Assembly: GCA_973895155.1 (NCBI GenBank)
Contig: OZ316897.1
Coordinates: 3,720,001 to 3,784,000 of the forward strand
From: Marsupella aquatica
Taxonomy: Eukaryota; Marchantiophyta
Reading direction: 5' to 3'
Length of the DNA: 64,000 bases
The notes beneath the pieces are model-generated. The model was not told the origin of the DNA. It saw nothing but the letters and a program-made list of their open reading frames with translations, and did not search any database. A program made the translations under genes and the position numbers. Of the stretch, positions 53,011 through 63,658 are shown one piece after another. Position 1 is the stretch's first letter. Each line of letters opens with the position of its first letter.

Positions 53011-53190
53011 CAAGGGAACAATAGGGCGTGTCAAAGCGTAGTTGTAACTCAGTTACGATTCAGGACATAAAAGGTTGTTACTGCCAGGACAAAATCACTT
53101 TGGGCTACCAAAATATGTGCCCCATAAGGTGAGACGTCCAGAAAAATAAAACATTAACACTTTGGTTACGGGAGAACTTTGACATGCCCT

Positions 53191-53354
53191 AATACCCAGG
53201 AAGGGTAGCCACAAGGGGACAATACCCAGGGATCTGACAGGGACTTAGACAAGGAGGGAGCGAGGGTTAAACAATACCCAAGGAAGGGTAGCCACAAGGG
53301 GACAATACCCAGGGATCCACACAGACCTAGTGCAAGAGGGAGAGAGGATTAAAC
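53191..53354. repeat. 82-bp tandem duplication
   Basis: Two copies of a unit starting aatacccaggaagggtagcc at 53191 and 53273. Each contains gtagccacaaggggacaata, a phrase shared with the arrays at 52.8-53.0 and 61.5 kb. Confidence 0.85.
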
Positions 53355-53520
53355 CAGGCACCAAAATGGACAAGAGGGGCTGAGGAGATAACCAATACTT
53401 CTACCACTACACCCCACCCACAGGCACAGATATACCTTTCACACCCCTTGCCTTTGGAGGGGAGATTGAACCTGGGACCTCTCGGTTCTAGGCTCATCTC
53501 CTGGCCAACTGACCAAAGTC
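53355..53520 (-). mobile_element. tRNA-like, SINE-type segment (weak)
   Basis: On the minus strand there is a B-box-like GGTTCAATCTC (about 53461-53472) after a loosely A-box-like tcagttggccaggagatgagc. A second pol III-like pair follows nearer 53360-53420 (tgtagtggtagaag, ggtttaatcct). It looks like tRNA-derived repeat DNA next to the tandem duplication; the match is weaker than at 12.1 kb. Confidence 0.25.
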
Positions 53521-54752
53521 AGTTTTACTAACACCAAATCATGTGTTGAATTGGCCATTGATGACTGATATTGTGATACAATTTGTGGCTACTGTAGAAG
53601 CTTCTTCTGTTAGCTTTGGCCATACAGGTTGATTAATTATTGTCATTGTGTGGTTTTGACATTTTTGTGTGAAATTTGTGGTCTATTAGGAGCATCTCCA
53701 GAGGTTAGTGAGTTTGGCTATTGTAAGGATTAAACACAGAGTCTTACCACATGCTTTCTATAGTTTATTGTAGAGTCATCCGGCTCACACAATAAATATA
53801 TTATTATTAAAATTTGGGACCCTCCTAACAAAACTTCTTTTGCCTGGATGAGGCAGAAAATTTGTACTACTCTACTTCCTGTGTCCTGCCCCCCTTTTGC
53901 AAGAACCAAACTCACCTGGCCAAGCACAAGAGACCTCAGGGTCACTTTCCATCCAACCCCGTTCCCCTATCTTCCAATTATGATTTCCCGTTTTCAGATG
54001 AGGTGGGGTGGGGATTCGAAGCAAATCTCAAATAAAAAAAGGATCTAGGCTATGGTTTCAGAGTCTTGTCACGTATCTTGAAGTATGGAACAGAAAACAT
54101 CATGCCCCCCCCAACCTCCCAACGCTGTCCATTAGGTGCTGTTATTACACAGCTTAATGAATTACCTGAATGAAATTCAGGGAAACCCAAAAACGAAATA
54201 ATGTTGGAGCAAATACAAAAGTCATGCAGTGCCCCGGATCAAGTATTGTTGATCTGACACCCAGAACTTGATGCAAATACCCTTAGGTGGTGTAATACAC
54301 AGATAAATGAATCACCCAAACGAAAATGAGCGAGACCAAAAATAAAATAATGTTGGAGCAAATACATAGCTGTCAATTGTGCCCCATACTACTGTTGTTG
54401 ACATGATACCCACAACTCGATCCGAATAAAGTGCATCTGCAGGAGCATCATACAGTCCATCTCATTGTACAGAGCCAGAGGTTTGCGTGCAGAATGGAAT
54501 GGAATGAAATGTCTGGAGAGAGTTCAACCAGAAGTCGTAAACATATATAACACTGCCAGACGAACAAAAAGCGTCCGACCAGGAAACAGGATCCCAAAGG
54601 CCCCGACACCCAATAAATGGGAGAAGACAAGGGGAAAACCCCAGGAAGACCACAGAGTCGACTAAGCCTGAGAGTCCCCAACGAAGTGAAAAGATTTGAA
54701 ACCCATGTGAAAAGGCTGCGTGAGGTTTACAAGTGGCATTCGTTTACAAGCG
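53521..54752. other. Spacer downstream of the dehydrogenase gene
   Basis: About 1.2 kb with no supported gene. A roughly 120-bp segment (about 54119-54235) recurs in diverged form at 54285-54390 (aatga(a/t)caccc..acgaaa..aataatgttggagcaaatacat). Confidence 0.4.
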
Positions 54753-57578
54753 TCAAGCCCATTGAACTGTATCAGGTATTCTAAAACCTTCCCTACTCCT
54801 CCCAACAAGGTTATTTCCTTTATGAGAGCTAATCTTCCCCTCAACAGTTTTCTCTTTGGGTGGGAACTCGGGCTGTATGAGGGCCTTCAAGACCTCCAAC
54901 CTCTCCACACTTTCCAATGCCTGCCTCGCATTTTTTAGATCACTGACTTTACTCACGACTAAATGCCAAGGTAGGTCCGCATGTTTGTCCATGAACTGAA
55001 CGCCTCGATAGAAATGGCTGAAGTCAGAGCCCCAGCAGCCCTTCATCACAATGTGCTTTCTGTTTATCAGATGGTGGGGATTTATACTGACATCACCGTT
55101 GTCAGTGTATTGACCAACGACTACGTACATTCCTCCATTCCTACAAAATGTCAAACCCTCAGCAACTGCTTCCGGCCTTCCTGTTGCTTCAATCACAACA
55201 TCTGCCAGTCGGCCCTCAGTCAACTCTTCCACTTGCTTTTGTCTCTCGGATGGGCTCGTTATCTGTACAAAGCACGGACCACGAAATAAAAATCCATAAC
55301 CTGACGTCGCAAAGGAGCAGCTGATCTTCTTGTTGATCTGCAAATGCACGTCCATCTCAATAACGACTTATGACAACCAAACCAGACCTCAAATAGAGAG
55401 CATCCAGTGGCCATTGCTCATGTTCAAAACGAAAACCTCCCTTTAATTGCCAAACCAAGTCAGGCCAGGGCATTTCTTCTCAACTTCTAGTGAACACCTA
55501 CCTCTTGTATATTGATGGTAGCATCGATTCCGAAAGCTTTGACTACTTCAAGACGATGAGCTGGGGCTCCAATTACAATGACCTGTACTGCCACTTGAGT
55601 TGGTCAGAAGTGTAGCTTGCCAAACTATTCACAATTGTTTTCTATGTACACGAAGCCAGACGCGGCGGAGTGATTTTTTGCTTCTTCTTCTTTTTGTGTG
55701 TGTGGTGCGGGGGGGGTCAAGGGCTCAGACAAACCTGGCCGGCACCACTGGAACGCGCCAGTATTGCTGCTAGAAGACCAACTGGACCGGAACCTTGGAT
55801 AACTACACGATCCATCAAACGAATGTTTGCCCTATCCACAGCATGCAGTGCTGTTGGCAACCTGCCAGAACTTAAGATTCAACTATCAACCATTTGTAAT
55901 AGATGACCAAAACTTGACCCGTCTCGTGGAATAATTGAAGATATGGTGGACAAGAATTTGCAGACTAAAATTGAAATTTAGACCTGTTCCACTTGAGCAT
56001 GGACAGTTCCAAATACAAACATTCGAACTATATTCTGAGTAAAGCCCTTTGTGGCTGTCGTGACTAAGTTCTTCATGCTGTGAAGAGAAAAAGGTTCAAA
56101 AAGATGTAAATTAATTACCCACAACCACCACCCATGAATACTTTTGGTGAAAGAGTAGTTGGTAACCGGATGATCTTGGTTTTGGGGGGTAGATAGATGA
56201 ACGACGACCAACAACCTAGAAGACCAGTGACTGCGTGTGCATTAGCCAGACAAGTAATTCCAAGAACCCGTCTGTGTGGACACCGAGTTGACTGTTTGTC
56301 TACCTGCCACGTTGATAGCACTGTCAAAATTGCAAAAATGTAACCGCATGGAAAATATGACGTAATGAAATCGAAGATCTCGATAGAGCGGAAAACAACG
56401 ACAACTTGGTTTTCCTCTAAATTTGCTTTCCCAGCAAGAGCCCCGGGAGAGAGGCATCACAGTGGTGAAATCGGCGTGATTGAAAGTACGAAATCAAGGA
56501 TAAATTGAATTGCAGTTATAATCAGGGCTGAACGTTGCTAAGTGACCTGCTTGCATCCCTGGAGCATGAGCAATTCAGTCCACAGTGGCTTGCATGATAC
56601 ATGTCATAAACTCGTGTCGAGCAAGTTCTAGTTCTGAGGATGAATGATTCCGAAGAGAGCATACCAGGCATGTGATACATGAATTACACGTATCTATGAC
56701 ATCCAGAAATGTTACCATATCGCCTTCCACCACCTGGATTGGGCCAATTTCCCATCAGGTTGTGCTCTGTGCGCATGAAATAAAGATTCACTTTCAGACC
56801 ACTCCCTCACCTGAACAAGGAAAACTACTGTAGGTATTCATTTTTGTCAATTTCCAGGTACTGCTTCGAAATGTCAAATTGCAATATGCCCGATGTTCAT
56901 GCTCTTCAAACACCAAAAATGTTTCCTGTTGTCTGCGAAAGTATGTCTCGACTCGTATAATCAGCGTCTATTCTTCTACCAACTGCTCAACTTCTCATCA
57001 CTCACTTAGCTCCGTATGCAATCCCCTTTTTGCTCATTCTCTAAATTTTAATGCTCTTTGTTTGGGTTGATCCAATTCGAATATTCAAAACTATTAATTT
57101 CAACATGAATAATTCTCCGTATCTGCAACAAGCCAGCTGCTCAAACAATGCAAGATTACGCGAAACTGAAGTTCTAAAATTCCATTCTGCGCCAACCAAT
57201 TCATCCTTCATCTCAACAGTCCATCAATCAAATCATTCACAAGCGGTGCTATGAAGAGCATACAGGAACGCCAGCAACATCGCAAACCGGTCCCACAGAC
57301 GCGTGTACACGGCCTACACCGACATGGCCCGGGATGATAGGGTACGGCACGAGGTCAAGACGGCCATGGAGAAGGTGCACATCAGTGCCGCAGACCTCCG
57401 CCAGCTCCGTTCGCAGCAAAACCGATCCAAGCTCCATATCCGCCAGCTGCAATCTCGACCTCTGAACCTCAAGCTTTCCGTCCTTGTGCATCAGCACGCA
57501 TTCGTTGTCTACCCACTCTCCGTGCTCTTCCTTCTCGGCCTTCCGCACCCTGCCCTCCTCCCCACTTTCATCCGCCAT
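54753..57578 (-). CDS. Zinc-type medium-chain alcohol/polyol dehydrogenase relative
   Basis: MDR-family NAD(P)-dependent oxidoreductase. Six minus-strand exons keep phase: 57264-57578, 56665-56733, 56119-56303, 55735-55861, 55502-55582, 54753-55262, giving 428 residues. A charged extension of about 40 residues precedes the GroES-like fold. Catalytic site: C63 in EVCGTDVHLLHG, H85 in IIPGHVGVGR. The residue after H85 is Val, where zinc enzymes have Glu (GHE). Structural-zinc cysteines are in place across the exon 2/3 join: C121, C124, C127, C136. The Rossmann nucleotide motif is VVIQGSGPVGLLAA near 209-222. The C-terminal lobe has DVVIEATGRPEAVAEGL, GGMYVVVGQY and NRKHIVMKGCW. It is nearest to threonine/sorbitol/6-hydroxyhexanoate dehydrogenase types; the substrate is unknown. 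The last 35 residues extend past the usual family end. Divergent to PSRP5, sharing a repeat-filled upstream region. Confidence 0.85.
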
Positions 57579-57660
57579 CGCTATTCCCCGTCTTCTCTCT
57601 CTCGTGATCTCTCACTCCAATTTTCTCGCAGCTCTCTTCCCTTCTAGTGAAGTGAATTAC

Positions 57661-58320
57661 GCGCTCCAACAATGTGGGATACGGGGGTGGGGGCTCAAAT
57701 GTCGGGGTGATCGCGCCATGAGACCTGCTCACGTCTCTCCCTTTTCGCTCAAAGTGAATTGAAGCACGCGCTCCGACAATGTGGGAGACTAGGGGAGGGG
57801 TCCGATATTGGGGGCTGTCACACCATGGAACCCCCTAGCCCTATCCCTCTAGTCAAATGAAGGACGCACTCCGACAATGTGGGAGATGGGGGCAGGGGGT
57901 CGAATATCGGGAGCGATCATACCATGGAACCCGCCTAGTCTCTCCCTTTTCAATCAAGTGAGGTGAAATACTCGCTCCGACAATGTAGGAGCGGGGGGCA
58001 GGGGGTCGAAATTCTGGGGCAATGACGCCATGAAACTCCTAACTATTAAGTGAGGTGAAATACTCGCTCCGACAATGTAGGAGCGGGGCACGGGGTCGAA
58101 ATTCTGGGGCAATGACGCCATGAAACCCCTAACTATCAAGTGAGGTGAAATACTCGCTCCGACAATGTAGGAGCGGGGGGCAGGGTGTCGAAATTCTGGG
58201 GCACTGACGCCATGGAACCCGTAACTCTATCCGGCTTTAGCGAAGTACGCGCTCCCAAAATGTGGGAGACGGTGGCGGGGGGTAGAATATCAGGGGCCCT
58301 CACGGCATGGAACCCTATCA
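57661..58320. repeat. Seven-copy 90-107-bp tandem array in the ADH/PSRP5 divergent promoter
   Basis: The core gcgctccgacaatgtgggag (variants tcgctcc.., gcactcc.., ..gtaggag) occurs at 57661, 57768, 57866, 57972, 58064, 58154 and 58249. Each is followed by a g-rich run, tcgaa(a/t)t..t.gggg, a ccatg(a/g)aaccc phrase and then ct-rich sequence. Copies 4-6 are nearly identical (period 90-92), the outer ones are diverged, which suggests expansion from the middle. The array fills most of the 845 bp between the two start codons. Confidence 0.9.
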
Positions 58321-58423
58321 CGATCTATCGTCTTGGGACACTCCGAGACCTTGCTTTGCTCGGGATTTCGTTTCGTGTTCAGTGGAGTTCAGTTCAGAGC
58401 ATCGTCCGACGACGATCACGAAA

Positions 58424-59013
58424 ATGGCCATGGCGTCGTGCTTTCTCTCGTGCTCCCTCTCCTCCGTTGCGCTCACCTCGACCGCTTCTACCTCCGCTTC
58501 AAGCCTTCGAAGCTCCAGCTCTTCAACTCTCGCTGGTATTCACTCTCCCTCTCTCTCTTATCCGTCCGCCAACCGTAGGTAAACTATCTAATGAAGCTGC
58601 AATGGAATCGCCGGACGAATTCTAAATGCTCAGTGGCATGACTGATTTTCTGTGGAGTTGCTCACCGCTCTGCTGTGATTTGATTGTGTCTGACAAAGAC
58701 CCTCCAATTTTTGTGCTCAGGTGGGCGGTTCACCAGGGCACCCGTGAAGGTATGCCGGATTCAGAATATTGAAAGGCGCAATGCTGTCGTCAAGGCTGCT
58801 GCTGCTGCCGAAGGCGCTGCTCCTGAAGTAGTTGCGGAGCCCGCAGTAGAAGCTCCCTCTAACCCTATTTCTGAACTGAAGCTGCAGTCCGATATTTTGA
58901 AGAAGAAGGCTAAGAAGGAAGAGCTCAAACGAAAGAGGTTGGTCCGGAAGCGCCACCTTAGGAAAAAGGGTCGCTGGCCACCCAGCAAGATGAAAAAGAA
59001 TCAGAATGTGTAG
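58424..59013 (+). CDS. PSRP5: Plastid-specific ribosomal protein PSRP5 (bL38c), 50S subunit
   Basis: A small basic protein of the chloroplast large ribosomal subunit. Two exons, 58424-58535 and 58721-59013, joined in phase 1, give 134 residues, close to the family's length. Residues 1 to about 55 are a chloroplast transit peptide rich in Ser, Thr and Ala (MAMASCFLSCSLSSVAL...). An Ala/Glu/Pro-rich linker follows (AAPEVVAEPAVEAP). The diagnostic C-terminus is very basic: ELKRKRLVRKRHLRKKGRW then PPSKMKK, matching PSRP5. The start is the first of two Met codons (MAMAS). An AATAAA follows 94 bases past the stop. Divergent from the dehydrogenase gene. Confidence 0.92.
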
Positions 59014-59106
59014 AAACGGTAATTAGTGGCTGCACACTACTCTTCTTCTACTCTTTTGACCGGCTGATTGACGCCGAGAATTTTTATCCGGGGAGGTTTA
59101 TGGACC

Positions 59107-59112
59107 AATAAA
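59107..59112 (+). other. Candidate polyadenylation signal of PSRP5
   Basis: AATAAA 94 bases past the PSRP5 stop codon. Confidence 0.5.
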
Positions 59113-60974
59113 ATCCGATAATTGAAACACGCTGAATTCTCTCCAGGCTTTCGGAGTTCCTTACTGAGCACGAAGGTGTCGCCGACAGTACGTGTACGTC
59201 TAACGTTACTTTTGTTTCGACCTGGTTACAATCCAATTTTGAATATTGAGTCCAGTGTGAGCATTGTTTCTCTTGCACTCGGTTACAATATAATTATGAC
59301 TGCCGCGGTTCGTGTGAGCAATGTTTCTCTGAATTTGACGTGATGTGGACGTTTAGCCCTTGTCAAATGGGCGTTGTTTAGGACCGAAAATCTCCTTTCA
59401 ACACCGTAAGCTTGTCCTGGTATGAGACTCGTGTGGGCATTGCGTGTATCTGGATATTGGCATGACTTAGAAAAACTGGGAAATTTTGATCAAATTCATG
59501 ACGCTTCGGCATGGTGATCCTGATGTGCTTGAGGGTTGATGAAGACTTCTGTTTGTCGAACCTCATGCCAATGTGGGAATCTGAAATCTACCCGAATTGA
59601 TACAATTCTGATATCTTCTATGCACGGGCCACCCCATCAAATGAGGAGCAGAGCACTGAAAACTCTACTTTTGTGTCGCACATAGCCTGGAATGTCTTCT
59701 GGATAAGCTTCAATGTGACCTGATCGGCTCTCTATAATTCGTTGCAAATAACAAGCCCTTTTACTTCCTTTTGGTGAATTAGTTGATGAGCTCTCCTTAT
59801 CACGAAACTGGTCAGGGATTCAAATCCCTTGGTAAAAAGATGGCGGGACTTAGTGTTCCATCAAATACCTCGAATAGCGTCCGTCAGGGGTGATGCCTTT
59901 CATGGACCTTGTGTTCCTACCTCTTGAAGAAAGCAAGAATCGTCTGCCTGTAGTGTAGAAGACTCAAATGAAGTGAATGAATGGGAAATTCAACATTCGA
60001 AATAATAATCTGTTGTCCACAGACTTCAAGTACTGGAAGGGGATCGTGAAAGTGAAGGCCGTCTTACAGAGAAGAAGACCAGATGGGGAATGGGGTACGC
60101 CTCTAGGATAAGAAGGGGATCTATACTCTGCTGGTAGGGCAACCAAAGCCCTCCACAAAGGGGAAGAACCAGCTTCGAAATGAGAACTTCAGTTGGAATG
60201 TGCCTTGATTCCAGCTGTTCATCTACTCTGGAAAGAGATGGTGCTTGAATGTGTTTTCAACTGGAATGGATTCTGGTACAGTCATGTCTTAGATTTTAAC
60301 TAGAGTGTTTCTAATGCAAATTGCAGTTCCTCTTGAGCATTATATATACCCTTTGCAATTCAGTTGGATAAGTTAAGTATATGCTTTGATCTTGCATCAA
60401 TTCAGCATACCTCAAGAAATATATGAAGTTGGCAGCATCGACAACATCATTTGGGAGGGCAAGTAAACAGAAAGCTCGATTCCCCAGTGTCTGTCTATGT
60501 AACTTACTACTGTAGATTTCGATCGATTCGTGGATTGAATTGTGTTGCATCCTTTGCAGCTGACCGGACAATCTCATTTCTGTTGATTAAAGAAGGTAAG
60601 CAGGGAATTTTTCGGCGTCAGATTTCTTGCGCATGATTTATTTATTGTCATCTTGAGGTGGCTTGCTTGAACCTTGGATTGGTCATTCCATAAGCGATTG
60701 CAAGCTAAACGTTAGAATCGTCTCGACTGATTCGTTGGGTCGCTCATGTTGAATCAGCACTTCCGCTCGTCATTTCGGACTGAAGTTGTTCTGCAGGCGC
60801 CGAGTCAAGCTTGAAGATCCCCTTTAGGTTAATAATTTGTGGATATATATCAATGGGTGAGTCACCGTTACAAAAGGCCATTCCAAGAAAAAACCTCCAG
60901 CAACAGGAGCCTCTAGGGTCGCCAAGAGACAGAGAACTGCCTCATGACACTTTATTCAGCCGTGGTGCTTGAGG
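59113..60974. other. Spacer without a supported gene
   Basis: Only short open frames. Near 59230-59330 the phrase ggttacaat...gtgagca(t/a)tgtttctct occurs twice in diverged form. I see nothing else. Confidence 0.4.
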
Positions 60975-61252
60975 CGTCTATCCAAAACACAAGTACCTTC
61001 ACTTCGAAGAGTGCTTTGAGCTTACATTCACAATCTTTACAATTGAGCATACAATTCTATTACTAGGCCCTATAGAATTGCACTTGTCAGGCCATAGTTT
61101 TCCTAGTGACATTCGTCTGTCCAAAACACAAGTACCTTCGCTTCGAAGAATGCTTTGAGCTTACATTCACAATCTCTACAATTGAGCATACAATTCTATT
61201 ACTAGGCCCCATAGAATTGCACTTGTCAGGCCATAGTTTTCCTAGTGACATT
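60975..61252. repeat. 139-bp tandem duplication
   Basis: The unit from cgtct(a/g)tccaaaacacaag to tcctagtgacatt is at 60975-61113 and 61114-61252. The copies differ at a few positions only (cactt/cgctt, gagtg/gaatg, cttta/ctcta, cctat/cccat). Confidence 0.92.
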
Positions 61253-61480
61253 CAGCGATTGAAAGGAACGGGAATGGCTTCTCTAAAGTTTGGCAATCAC
61301 AAAACCTACCTTCGAAGTCGTTGGCAGATAATAAAGTCGCCATTGTCATCAATAGAATAAAGAGCTTTCGCTGGATCTCCAACGAGTTCCTGCGACGCAC
61401 AGAGCGCTCCCTTATGGCCCTCAGAGTTTCCGATTGGTTCCAGGACGATAGTGCCTAGGTCTCGGCGGATCCTAAACAGG

Positions 61481-61735
61481 CACGACTCGGATCCTTGTCC
61501 CCTTGTGGCTGCCCTACATAGATATGCATGCTCCAAAGCACGACTCGGATCCTTGGGTATTGTCCCCTTGTGGCTGCCCTACATAGAGTGGCTGCCCTAC
61601 ATAAAAATGCATGCTCCAAAGCACGACTCGGATCCTTGGGTATTGTCGCCTTGTGGCTGCCCTGCATAGAGTGGCTGCCCTACATAGAAATGCATGCTCC
61701 AAAGCAGGATGTCTATCCTCTGTTGGATGGGCTTG
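61481..61735. repeat. Tandem array related (inverted) to the 52.5-53.0 kb array
   Basis: The unit cacgactcggatccttg(gg) followed by tattgtccccttgtggctgccctacata and atgcatgctccaaag occurs at 61481, 61539 and 61622. Its reverse complement (tttggagcatgca..tttttatgtagggcagccacaaggggac) is the same phrase as at 52.77-53.02 kb. The flanking text gtctatcctctgttggatggg is the reverse complement of the 52.5 and 52.9 kb blocks. Confidence 0.85.
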
Positions 61736-62026
61736 CTTTCGATATCCAAGGAAAAAAAAACAAAAACTTGGGCGTCGTTTTCTTCACCAGAAATTCCTTT
61801 GGGTGATTACCGATCACGAACTTCTGAACTGGACGCAAGAAGTGCTGGATTACAATTTATTCTTTCGACCATTGAACAGCCTATTTGCACGAAATACACT
61901 TGGGCCACGTTCTTTCGAAAATAAAATCATCCCCGTACACTTCTCCATCAACGAACTTCAAAAAAGTGTCAGTACCACTTCTGCTTTTACTCCAGTACCT
62001 CTTATGCTTTTACTCCACTGTACTTT

Positions 62027-62240
62027 GTTTAATCCTTTTTCATTCCTTCTCAACGATACTGTGTTTAATCCTTTTTCATTCCTTCTCAACGATACTTTGT
62101 TTAATCCTTTTTCATTCTTCTCTATCATAGTTTAATCTGTTTTCATTCCTTCTCTATCGACAATACTTTGTTTAATCCTTTTTCATTCCTTCTCTGTCAA
62201 CTATACGTTGTTTAATCCTTTTTGATTCCTTCTCTAGCAA
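62027..62240. repeat. 31-40-bp tandem array, six copies
   Basis: gtttaatcctttttcattcc followed by ttctc..aa.gatact starts at 62027, 62063, 62099, 62130, 62170 and 62210. The first three copies are in near-perfect 36-bp register. The open frames through it come from the repeat. Confidence 0.9.
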
Positions 62241-63658
62241 CGAGTTTTAGAACTGGACGCAAGATAGTGCACTTTTCGGTACCGGCTGTGATTCTCTGGG
62301 TCCCTATGATGTGTCCCGCGTGGTTTACTGCCACGAGTTTCAAGGTCCTTGATACCCTGCATGTGCTTGTCCGCTTCGGCGAGTAAAAGTAGGGAATATC
62401 TTCAAACATTGATGAGGCCCACCACAGCGTTTCCCAAGGTCGCTTTAGACGACAGGGACTATATCCCAAAACATCTGGGTAGTGGAACCTTCTCTGTCGT
62501 CATTGATTTGGACTGACCGATTTCCGTCTCTATGCCGGAAGGTCTCGAGTTCGCTGGAGCTACAAATTCCATGGAGGCTACTGGGATTGATGTGAATCAG
62601 ATGAAACTTTCCTTTGCGAGAAGTTGGCTAACGATCTTCTGCATTTTTGAAACCAAGAAAAAGAACAATACAAATTCCAGATGATCCACCCCGGCGGAGA
62701 ACTGGATCCACTATGTCGTTCACTGGCACACAAAGAAAGTTGTTTGAGAGTTGCAGTGAAAATATCGCATTATCAGTCAGACGTTGTCTGCCAGCTTCAG
62801 ATACTCGCTACAGTCGCTATTGGAAGGTAACTTAGGCTAATAACATCACTGTTAACAAACCTATCAGGTAAAACGAGCTGAGTGTAGAACGGGAAAAACC
62901 ATTCGATGCATGCGCAGCTTGGGAGACCTCATACGCTTTCCAATGTCTCGTCGACCTCACAAGCTAGGAATGCATACAAAACAACTCAAGCTAATCATGG
63001 CGACTTTCGAGTCAATGTCCAATATTGAAATTGGAAGTGGCTTCACGAGCGACGTTAACAGGCAGGTATGATCCATGTATCCAATGCTGGCATCCAGGCA
63101 CATAATTTTTCCAGACTTGCGCACCTTGGTGAGATCATTTTTCACTTTACATAACCCAGTTAAATTTAAAGTTCAGACCTGTCTGCAACCTCTTGTACCA
63201 TGAAAGGAAAGAGAGCAAGATACCAACCAGAATGATATTATCCATAGTATCAAGACGAGTAAGGAATGTTGCCAGCAGAAGAATTTTATTCAGAATGGAA
63301 AATTGGCATGAGCCAGTTAATAATGTAAGGAGTCACATGACACATGGTCTCTAGGACAGATAAGAAAATTGACAGAAGTTCATTCTAGAATAAAACTGAG
63401 TAGAAATTTTCTCAACATCTACCAAAACGCCGAACAGATCTCAAAAGTTCTAGGTGCTGTTATGGGAATGACTATCAAGCACCGAATGATTTTTGCTGCG
63501 GTTGCATTTTTCTCCGTGTCTGCTTTCATGTCTACAAATTAAAAATCAAAGTCTAATGACTGGATTCCTGTGACGGAGTTGTCACAAGTGGCATAATCCT
63601 AGTGGCGACTAGCTTTGTAGATTGGAGTTAAACACACCACTAGCGGATTGTGGGCACA
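62241..63658. other. Spacer downstream of the dicarboxylate transporter gene
   Basis: No supported gene. A 62-codon frame at 62647-62835 (+) has no family features. The part next to 63659 is expected to hold the 3' untranslated region of the transporter. Confidence 0.4.

Noticed and set aside
55985-56077. Possible exon within an intron of the dehydrogenase, preceded by tcttcacag
   Set aside because: Skipping it joins GGGCG to LPTALHAVDRA in phase, as the family requires; including it breaks the conserved block.
61611-62135. 174-codon plus frame with ITDHELLNW, reminiscent of an RNase H segment of a retroelement
   Set aside because: The frame is assembled from two tandem arrays, and the short resemblance lacks the surrounding catalytic residues.
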